From Ignavibacteria bacterium (GTDB lineage Bacteria; Bacteroidota; Ignavibacteria; Tepidaquicellales; OLB5): 11,689 nucleotides of DNA. The translations under genes and the position numbers were made by a program. A model generated the notes under the pieces. That model saw only the letters and a list, made by a program, of their open reading frames with translations. It did not search any database and was not told the DNA's origin. This document shows positions 6,142 through 11,689 of the stretch, piece by piece. The stretch's first letter is position 1; each line of letters starts with the position of its first letter. Location of the stretch: contig JAPUEV010000226.1 of the NCBI GenBank assembly GCA_027492415.1, forward strand, positions 1-11,689, in the 5' to 3' direction.

Positions 6142-6669
6142 ATGGCAGATCTGAATTCACAGCTAAGCGCTGTAAAATCCAAAGAAAATTTCCTTGAGAA
6201 GATAACAAGAATAATTCCCGGTTACGATGGTTATGTGAACAGGGATAATTCCAGGGAGCTTGATACTATATTAAGGAATACCCTGGCAACCAGGCTTGAT
6301 GCAAACCACATAAAGCTGAAAAACGTGACATTGAACCTTTCCCAGCGCGGAAAGCTGTTCGAGTCAGATGGTATTGATAAACTGGATAAAAAATTGCAAC
6401 TTTGCGTTGCCAAGTTCAAATCAGCAGCCCGCGGTTACAGCGGAGCTTTTGATGTTGTAAAGGTTAAGGAAGATAAGCTTAACCAGCTTTACCAGTTTGA
6501 TGCAAGCCTGCTTAATAATGTTGATGTAATTACTGCAGCCTGCCAGGATATGGATAACAACTCGAAAGCCAATGTTGATATAAAGGCAGATATGGATAAA
6601 GCAAGCGGTCTGATGGATGAACTGGTAAAACAGTTTGAAGAGCGTGAGAATATTCTCAATACAGTTTAA
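6142..6669 (+). CDS. helical/coiled-coil protein of unknown function
   Basis: A 175-residue, charged, predicted all-helical protein without a signal peptide or membrane segment, so probably cytoplasmic. The N-terminal half has IPGYDGYVNRDNSRELDTIL, a motif I recall from uncharacterised helical proteins in FCB and Chloroflexi genomes (an IPGY-x-GY start, then a Leu/Arg-rich helix), though I cannot name the family. The second half (about 80-170) has heptad-like spacing and ends KQFEERENILNTV. It has one Cys (C88) plus one more near 134. It has its own promoter at 6081-6111 and no Shine-Dalgarno sequence. The small exported gene follows closely (the TTG at 6679 is 9 bases past the stop), so the two may be co-transcribed. 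Function not assignable from sequence. Confidence 0.8.
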   Translation: MADLNSQLSAVKSKENFLEKITRIIPGYDGYVNRDNSRELDTILRNTLATRLDANHIKLKNVTLNLSQRGKLFESDGIDKLDKKLQLCVAKFKSAARGYSGAFDVVKVKEDKLNQLYQFDASLLNNVDVITAACQDMDNNSKANVDIKADMDKASGLMDELVKQFEERENILNTV

Positions 6670-6678
6670 TAAAACTTT

Positions 6679-7011
6679 TTGAATTTAATAAAAGACAAAT
6701 TGAAATTTACAAAGGTATTACCATCTGTGATGGAAGGTAATACCTTTTCTGTTAACCTGTTCTTATTTCTCAGCGTAATAGGATTTTTCATCGCCGGAAT
6801 TGATCTGAGTACAGAGCTTGCCCGTGAAAAGCAGGAGATCAACTTTGTACTTGATAACCTTGAAGACGGCTGCAACATTCCACAGCTTTCAGCAAAAGGT
6901 CTTGAAGATATTTTCAGGCCGTTTGAACTGGAGATCCCGTTTTTAGCAACCTACATATTTGGATATGAATACTTAACCTCCAACGAGGACAGAGGCCCCC
7001 CCGCAGCTTAA
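6679..7011 (+). CDS. small exported protein with RGPPAA tail
   Basis: Up to 110 residues if started at TTG 6679; an ATG at 6730 (GTG at 6727) gives 93. A hydrophobic segment (26-40 of the longer form, VNLFLFLSVIGFFIAG) looks like a signal peptide or anchor. An acidic body (about 41-105) with a single Cys (C65) follows, ending NEDRGPPAA. The tail matches the RAPPAA of the small protein ahead of TBDT-1, and both genes lie upstream of related receptors, which supports reality despite the weak start. The TTG form has a more basic N-terminus. The 12-base inverted repeat at 6711-6747 spans the ATG. It lacks the His cluster and CxxC of its counterpart. Family unknown. Confidence 0.6.
   Translation: MNLIKDKLKFTKVLPSVMEGNTFSVNLFLFLSVIGFFIAGIDLSTELAREKQEINFVLDNLEDGCNIPQLSAKGLEDIFRPFELEIPFLATYIFGYEYLTSNEDRGPPAA
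6711..6747 (+). promoter_or_regulatory. stem-loop spanning a candidate start codon, terminator-like
   Basis: AAAGGTATTACC (6711-6722) and GGTAATACCTTT (6736-6747) are perfect 12-base arms, and ATC/GAT can extend the stem inward. It is followed by TCTGTT, a weak U-tract. It lies 41 bases after the stop of the helical protein gene and covers both GTG 6727 and ATG 6730 of the small exported gene. It may act as a terminator/attenuator or as a translational block. Confidence 0.55.
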
Positions 7012-7075
7012 TTTATCTCATCTTGTTTTACCGCATTACAATATATACCGTCTGAAATATGTTCAGGAGGAAACG

Positions 7076-7114
7076 GTGTATTCAATTTCTATTAACCAAA
7101 ATAAAAAATATTAA
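7076..7114 (+). CDS. possible 12-codon leader ORF ahead of the beta-barrel gene
   Basis: GTG 7076 begins a 12-codon frame (VYSISINQNKKY) that ends in TAA at 7112-7114, one base before the ATG of the barrel gene. A perfect AGGAGG (7065-7070) lies 5 bases before the GTG and is the only strong Shine-Dalgarno sequence I found in the window. It could couple translation into the barrel gene. It could equally be chance. Confidence 0.25.
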   Translation: MYSISINQNKKY

Positions 7115-7115
7115 A

Positions 7116-7922
7116 ATGAGAAAATTAAGCGTTTTACTTATTGCATTATTATTAGCTGTATCAGCATCAACTTTTGCACAGCCAAAGCTCACACTTCATT
7201 TAACAGGCGGCTACGGGGTTCCGTTAGGCGATTTTAAAACAGAGGTTCCTGCGACAAGTCCTTTAACTGAAGATAACCGCGCGGATGCAGACTGGTTTCC
7301 GTACAACACCAAACAGCTGATAAATTTCGGGGCAGACGGCAAGCTTGCTTTCGGAAAACAGGGTAATGCAAGAGTTACATTCGGTTTAACTTATAATATG
7401 TTCTCAAACAGCACCGATGCTGTTTTCAGGATCGATACAAACAATACACTAGGTGTAATTACATTTAAGCCAAAGGTTAATGTACTTTCAATAGCTCTTG
7501 GCGGAGAGTGGGCTTTCAGTCCGAAGAAAAAAGTCAACCCGTTCATTGGCGTCGGAGTAGCAGCAAATTTCTTCAGCGGTAAGTTTGAGTTCAGCCAGCC
7601 TGTAAAGGTAAAAGGCGTAATGAGAACAGAGCCAATGGATATGAAATCTGAAACAAGAATTGGTATAATATTTGATGCAGGTATCGATTTTCATCTCTCA
7701 CCAATGGTTGGTATTATTGCAGGCTTGAAATACCATATGATAAACCCGCTGGGTAAAGGCGCAGATGACCCCTCAGAAGTTGGAGCAAACGAAATCGATC
7801 TTGGTGACCAGGAGCATACAGAAGACGGTAAAACTTTCGCAACAAGGAACATCAGCTCAATAAACGGCTATTTAGGCGTTTCATTCTATTTTGGCATGCC
7901 AAAAACCAAGATGAAAAAATAA
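7116..7922 (+). CDS. outer-membrane beta-barrel protein
   Basis: A 268-residue protein with a signal peptide (1-21, MRKLSVLLIALLLAVSASTFA) and a body of alternating amphipathic strands typical of small outer-membrane barrels (GGYGVPLGDF, VTFGLTYNMF, IALGGEWAF, PFIGVGVAANFFSG, GIIFDAGIDFHL, GIIAGLKYHM, INGYLGVSFYFGM). I use the ATG at 7116 because it starts exactly at a canonical signal peptide. An upstream in-frame ATG at 7059 would add 19 basic residues and is less likely. It lies 104 bases after the small exported gene and 65 bases before TBDT-2, with a terminator between the latter two. No enzymatic motif is seen; it may be a porin or adhesin-like barrel. Substrate unknown. Confidence 0.85.
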   Translation: MRKLSVLLIALLLAVSASTFAQPKLTLHLTGGYGVPLGDFKTEVPATSPLTEDNRADADWFPYNTKQLINFGADGKLAFGKQGNARVTFGLTYNMFSNSTDAVFRIDTNNTLGVITFKPKVNVLSIALGGEWAFSPKKKVNPFIGVGVAANFFSGKFEFSQPVKVKGVMRTEPMDMKSETRIGIIFDAGIDFHLSPMVGIIAGLKYHMINPLGKGADDPSEVGANEIDLGDQEHTEDGKTFATRNISSINGYLGVSFYFGMPKTKMKK

Positions 7923-7941
7923 TCAGTTTAACAATTTATTA

Positions 7942-7970
7942 AAAGGGAGCCGTTATTGGCTCCCTTTAAT
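7942..7970 (+). terminator. terminator-like hairpin just before TBDT-2
   Basis: AAAGGGAGCC (7942-7951) and GGCTCCCTTT (7958-7967) form a perfect 10-bp stem with a 6-base loop, followed by AATTTATA. It lies 19 bases after the barrel stop and only about 17 bases before the TBDT-2 ATG, leaving little room for a promoter. It may end barrel transcripts while allowing read-through into TBDT-2. Confidence 0.75.
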
Positions 7971-7987
7971 TTATACAGGCTTTACAA

Positions 7988-10276
7988 ATGAAACCATTCA
8001 TACTAATTTCTTTTTTGCTTTTAATACTGATACTTCCCGTACGGTCACAAACCACTATCAGAGGAAATGTAAGCGATGCTGTTACCAATGATTCGCTTCA
8101 GAACGTTTCTATCTTTCAGAGTGATGTTCAAAAAGTTGTAAATACAGATGCCAATGGTGATTTCCGTTTCACCGGTCTTCCGCATGGATTCCTGCAGTTC
8201 CAGTTTTCGCTCTTAGGGTATAAAAGCTATACACTGACAATAGAAACTGATAAGATCACAGAACCGCTGGAGATAAAGCTTATACCGGAAGATATTACAA
8301 CAGATGAAATAGTTGTAACAGATATTGGCATTGAAAAATCATACCAGACAGAAAAGATAAAATTCAAAGAGCTTATGCGATACGGCTCGATGAATATAAG
8401 CGAAGCAGTAACAAAGATACCGGGCGTTTGGCAGCTCTCGACCGGTTCAGGAATATCAAAGCCTGTAATACGCGGACTGTATGGCAACAGGATTGGCATT
8501 ATGGTAAACGGCATCAGGTTTGATAACCAGCAATGGCAGGATGAACACGGGCTTGTGATGAGCAGCGATGGAATAGATAATGTTGAAGTGATAAAAGGAC
8601 CCAGGAGCCTGCTCTACGGACCGGAAGCAATTGGCGGTGTGGTGAGTATTACCGATGAGCACCCGGCGCCTGTTGGCCAGGAAAACGCTGATCTTAACAC
8701 GAAGTTCTATACAAACACTCTTGGCATACTTGCAGATATAGGGCTAAAAGGAGCGCAGAAAAATTTTAACTGGCTTATCCGCTTTGGCGGCGAAACACAC
8801 GCTGACTATCTTGACGGCAACAGCGACAGGATACCGGAGACACGGTTTGGCGGATATACGGTTAAATCAAGCTTTGGATATAACAAAGGCATTTGGGTTG
8901 GCAAGCTGAATTACAGCTATACCAATTACACTTACGGTATACTTGAAGGCAGGGAATTTGAAAAGGAAATTGCAAGAACAGAAACAAGGTTTGACAGGAG
9001 CTTTAACGGTCCGCACCACCAGCTTAAGGTACATAACCTTGTACTATCAAATACATTCATAAAGGAACGATCAAAATTCAAGATCAACCTGGGCCATACT
9101 TATAACAGGCGTATGGAACGTGAAGGCAATGACGAGAGATTTTTACCCGATAGCCTTCAGTTCGGAAATCTGGATATGGTGCTTAACACTACATCGCTGG
9201 ATGCAAGCTGGATATATACATTGAGCAAATCTACCGAGCTTACTTTTGGCACACAGGGATTTATCCAGTCAAACATAAACAAGGGTGAAAGAAGGCTGAT
9301 ACCTGACTCTGATGTTAAGTCAGTTTCAGCAACAGGGATACTTAACTTCAGGAAAGATAAATTCTCATTTGAAGGAGGCGCAAGGTTTGATATATTTAAT
9401 GTTAAAACTACAGAGTATGGCAAAAAGGATTCACTGGATTATTATCCCGCAATAAATCCAACTTACAGGTCAGTTAACGGTTCAGCAGGCATAACGTATA
9501 AATTATTAAAGGAGCTGCTCTTTAAGGTAAACCTGTCAACCGGATTCCGCGCGCCAAACCTTGCAGAGCTTACATCAAACGGGCTGCATGAAGGGATATT
9601 CCAGTATGAAATTGGCAACATTGATTTTAAAAGCGAGCAGAGCATTGAAGGCGATGTTGGCCTGGTTTTTGACAGCAAATACATATCCGGAGAAATTTCA
9701 GCATACAACAATAGAATAAATAATTACATTTATCTTGCGCAGACACAGGATACATTGCTGGGCTACCCGGTGTTCAGATACCTGCAAAGCAATGCAACAC
9801 TGCGGGGACTTGAAGCTGACCTTACGTTAAAGCCAACTGACTGGTTAAGCCTGAGGACAACTTACTCAACTGTAATAGCAAAAAGAAGCGATGACGAAAA
9901 TCTGCCACTTATTCCTGCAGATAAGATAACAGCTGCGCTGCATTTTGAGCTTAACAGCTGGAAATTCTTCCACTCCCCTTATTTTGAGCTTTCAACTTAC
10001 ACAGCACTTGCCAAAACGAGACTGGGTGAAAACGAATCGGGGCTGCCTGCTTACACAATACTTAATGCCGGATTTGGCTGTGATTTGAAATTTGAAAAGC
10101 AGTTAATCAATATTACAATAAGCTGTAATAATGTACTGAATAAAGTTTACATAGATTTTATGTCAAGAATAAAGCTTTTAAATGCCACATATAACGGCAG
10201 AACATTTTACGCTAATAATATGGGCAGGAATATTGTTTTAGCAGTCAAAATTCCGTTTAAATTATCATATAATTAA
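7988..10276 (+). CDS. TonB-dependent receptor with CarboxypepD_reg-like domain (TBDT-2)
   Basis: A 762-residue outer-membrane receptor. It has a signal peptide (1-20, ending LPVRS), a regulatory-like domain (about 22-100, TIRGNVSDAVTNDSLQNVSI), a TonB-box-like DEIVVTDIG (106-114), a plug (about 124-223; IPGVWQLSTGSGISKPVIRGL, VIKGPRSLLYGPEAIGGVVS) and a barrel to the C-terminus. WQDEHG at 183-188 matches WGDEHG of TBDT-1. The barrel contains FNGPHHQLKVHN, a His-rich strand or loop. The two receptors are paralogues by these blocks. The 17-base gap to the terminator-like stem suggests that it depends on upstream transcription or on a hidden promoter. A weak AT hairpin plus T-run ends it (10287-10320). 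The substrate is not shown; a metal complex is a reasonable guess. Confidence 0.95.
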   Translation: MKPFILISFLLLILILPVRSQTTIRGNVSDAVTNDSLQNVSIFQSDVQKVVNTDANGDFRFTGLPHGFLQFQFSLLGYKSYTLTIETDKITEPLEIKLIPEDITTDEIVVTDIGIEKSYQTEKIKFKELMRYGSMNISEAVTKIPGVWQLSTGSGISKPVIRGLYGNRIGIMVNGIRFDNQQWQDEHGLVMSSDGIDNVEVIKGPRSLLYGPEAIGGVVSITDEHPAPVGQENADLNTKFYTNTLGILADIGLKGAQKNFNWLIRFGGETHADYLDGNSDRIPETRFGGYTVKSSFGYNKGIWVGKLNYSYTNYTYGILEGREFEKEIARTETRFDRSFNGPHHQLKVHNLVLSNTFIKERSKFKINLGHTYNRRMEREGNDERFLPDSLQFGNLDMVLNTTSLDASWIYTLSKSTELTFGTQGFIQSNINKGERRLIPDSDVKSVSATGILNFRKDKFSFEGGARFDIFNVKTTEYGKKDSLDYYPAINPTYRSVNGSAGITYKLLKELLFKVNLSTGFRAPNLAELTSNGLHEGIFQYEIGNIDFKSEQSIEGDVGLVFDSKYISGEISAYNNRINNYIYLAQTQDTLLGYPVFRYLQSNATLRGLEADLTLKPTDWLSLRTTYSTVIAKRSDDENLPLIPADKITAALHFELNSWKFFHSPYFELSTYTALAKTRLGENESGLPAYTILNAGFGCDLKFEKQLINITISCNNVLNKVYIDFMSRIKLLNATYNGRTFYANNMGRNIVLAVKIPFKLSYN

Positions 10277-10286
10277 ATTCCGTAAA

Positions 10287-10320
10287 ATATTATGCCAATA
10301 ATATGCATTTTATTTTTTTT
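10287..10320 (+). terminator. weak terminator after TBDT-2
   Basis: ATATTAT (10287-10293) and ATAATAT (10298-10304) form an AT-only 7-bp stem with loop GCCA, followed by GCATTTTATTTTTTTT. The U-tract is strong but the stem is weak, so this is a possible rather than a firm terminator. Confidence 0.4.
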
Positions 10321-10337
10321 AAAGTTACACTAACTTT
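10321..10337. promoter_or_regulatory. palindrome upstream of TBDT-3, candidate operator
   Basis: AAAGTTACACTAACTTT has perfect 7-base arms around CAC and lies 32 bases before the TTG start of TBDT-3. It is not followed by a T-tract on either strand, so it is not a terminator. Its position suits an operator for the receptor gene. No good promoter box is visible nearby. Confidence 0.4.
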
Positions 10338-10369
10338 AATATATCACAATAAAATTTAGCCAAATACAA

Positions 10370-11689
10370 TTGAAAATATTATACTTTATACTATTTATTG
10401 GGTTAATTTTTTCATCCCCAATTCTGTCACAGGAAGACGAAGATGAAAAAGAATACGAAGAAAAAAAAGAGCTGTCAGATACTACAAAGAAAAAGGTCAC
10501 CGCGCTTGAAGAGATTGTTGTAACAGGTACAAGAACGGAGAAGATGATAATTGATATCCCCTACTCGGTTTTCAGGGTCAATAAAAAAGAATTCGGTTAC
10601 GGCAGGGATCTTAATGCAAAGGATATTCTCCAGGATGTCCCGGGACTTTTTATACAGACAAGGTACGGCAGCGAAGTAAGGATATCTATCCGCGGATTCG
10701 GCACCCGCTCAAATACAGGTGTGCGCGGGATCAGGATACTGCAGGATGGTATCCCGGAATCAGAGCCGGACGGCGAAACAACTATGGATGCTATCGACTA
10801 TACATCGCTTGGCGGAGTTGAGGTTGTAAAAGGAAATCTTTCATCATTGTATCCAAATTCACCAGGCGGTGTTGTAAATTTCTTAAGTGACCTTAACTTC
10901 ACCAAAAGCTATGTGAGGCTGGTTAGCATGGTTGGCGAGTACAAGCTTTCACAGGGCGGCGTAAGGCTGGGCTTAGTTGGCGATAATTCTAAATTCTTTC
11001 TATCGCAGACATATAAAACATATACAGGCTACAGGCCGCACGGCGCGGAGTATTCTCATTTAATAAACGCAAATTATGTTGTTTACCCAAACAGCAGAAC
11101 ATCTGTGGCAATACTGGGTAATTATGTACGCGGGCTTGTAAGGTTCCCGGGCGCATTAACCGAGCAGGAATATAATACTGATCCTTTCCAGGCTTACTTC
11201 CAGTCAGTTGCAAGCGATATAAGAAGAATGACACAAAAAGGCAGGATTGCGCTGAAATATAAAACTTCATGGGGCAAGTTAAATACCAACGAGTTTGAGT
11301 TTATCGGATTCGGCGCGGTAAAGGATATTCAGTTCACAACCAATACACTGTATAATGTAAAGTATAAATACGTAACCGGCTCAACAATAAGATACACAAG
11401 CCGTCATCCTATATTTAAGCGCGATAATGAATTCACAGTAGGAGCTGATTATAATTATGTTACAGGTCCCCTGACATCATACACCAATATCGGCGGAACC
11501 AAAGGAGATGAGCTTCAGGCGCAGTTCACGGAAACACAGAGCAATTACGGTTTCTTTTTTGAGAACCAGGTAAATATCACAAAGGGAAAATTATATTTTC
11601 TTCTTTCGGGCAGGTATGATAAATTAATTTTCCAGAATGATGATGAGCTCCAGGGATTCAGGAATTCCTCGAGGAACTTTGACAGGTTC
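10370..11689 (+). CDS. TonB-dependent receptor without regulatory domain (TBDT-3), 3' end beyond window
   Basis: The first 440 codons of an outer-membrane receptor whose frame is still open at the window end. The start is TTG at 10370: an in-frame stop lies 33 bases upstream and the first ATG is about codon 59, past the signal peptide (1-20, MKILYFILFIGLIFSSPILS). A charged spacer follows (about 22-42, EDEDEKEYEEKKE then TKKKK-like), then the TonB-box region EEIVVTGTR (47-55). The plug (about 60-174) has DVPGLFIQTRYG, IRGFGTRSNTGVRGIRILQDGIP, EVVKGNLSSLYPNSPGGVVNF. Unlike TBDT-1 and TBDT-2 it lacks the carboxypeptidase-like domain and the DEHG motif; its plug pattern is closer to FecA-type siderophore receptors (DGIPESEPDGET). 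Substrate unknown. Confidence 0.9.
   Translation, partial: MKILYFILFIGLIFSSPILSQEDEDEKEYEEKKELSDTTKKKVTALEEIVVTGTRTEKMIIDIPYSVFRVNKKEFGYGRDLNAKDILQDVPGLFIQTRYGSEVRISIRGFGTRSNTGVRGIRILQDGIPESEPDGETTMDAIDYTSLGGVEVVKGNLSSLYPNSPGGVVNFLSDLNFTKSYVRLVSMVGEYKLSQGGVRLGLVGDNSKFFLSQTYKTYTGYRPHGAEYSHLINANYVVYPNSRTSVAILGNYVRGLVRFPGALTEQEYNTDPFQAYFQSVASDIRRMTQKGRIALKYKTSWGKLNTNEFEFIGFGAVKDIQFTTNTLYNVKYKYVTGSTIRYTSRHPIFKRDNEFTVGADYNYVTGPLTSYTNIGGTKGDELQAQFTETQSNYGFFFENQVNITKGKLYFLLSGRYDKLIFQNDDELQGFRNSSRNFDRF

Noticed and set aside
7059..7115. Upstream in-frame ATG giving the barrel protein a 19-residue basic extension
   Set aside because: The ATG at 7116 starts a textbook signal peptide; the extension would put basic and charged residues ahead of it without benefit.
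9157..9711. Minus-strand open frames inside TBDT-2
   Set aside because: They overlap the receptor barrel coding sequence completely and show no protein-like features of their own.
10989..11270. Minus-strand open frame of 93 codons
   Set aside because: It is antisense to the TBDT-3 plug/barrel frame, which is open through the window end and clearly coding.
1..11689. CRISPR array, tRNA, rRNA, transposase or phage genes
   Set aside because: No regularly spaced direct repeats, no cloverleaf-like or rRNA-like segments and no transposase or phage-type proteins were seen on either strand.

Overview
The window looks like a piece of chromosome from an AT-rich member of the Fibrobacterota-Chlorobiota-Bacteroidota (FCB) group, most likely an Ignavibacteria-type organism. 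Three things point there. One protein ends in a type IX secretion (T9SS) sorting domain with the YPNPFNPST signature common in Ignavibacteria. Two of the TonB-dependent receptors carry an N-terminal carboxypeptidase-D regulatory-like domain, an FCB habit. At least one upstream region has a near-perfect Bacteroidota-type promoter (TTTG, 19 bp, TATTTTTG). The assignment is inferred from these features, not from a database match.

Layout, left to right. Positions 1-204 are intergenic, with a dispersed palindrome and a strong leftward terminator. Everything from 205 to 5987 reads leftward. In transcription order these are a VirK-like exported protein (5987-5517), an Asp-box repeat protein with a T9SS tail (5424-4165), a Cys-rich exported protein (4063-3647), an exported protein with two tandem YHS/TRASH-type metal-binding domains (3578-3084), a small His/Cys exported protein (2935-2639) and a TonB-dependent receptor, TBDT-1 (2559-205). 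A divergent promoter region at 5988-6141 separates these from the rightward half. That half holds a helical protein of unknown function (6142-6669), a second small exported protein (6679-7011), an outer-membrane beta-barrel protein (7116-7922), TBDT-2 (7988-10276) and a third receptor, TBDT-3, that runs off the window (10370 onward; its TTG start is the only usable one).

The common theme is the cell envelope and probably metals. TBDT-1 and TBDT-2 share a WxDEHG motif in the plug and a TGSGI-KPVIRGL block. Each is preceded on its own strand by a small exported protein ending in R-(A/G)-P-P-A-A. The leftward half adds two Cys-rich exported proteins, one with duplicated CPV-G...CC-x-x-C metal sites. 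I infer a locus for uptake, sensing or detoxification of a transition metal (copper or zinc are the obvious candidates). The substrate cannot be read from sequence alone.

The window also holds three different dispersed palindromic elements. One is inserted in frame inside the T9SS sorting domain. Several inverted repeats lie at transcription or translation start regions. I saw no tRNA, rRNA, CRISPR array, transposase or phage gene, and no gene-free stretch longer than about 205 bases.
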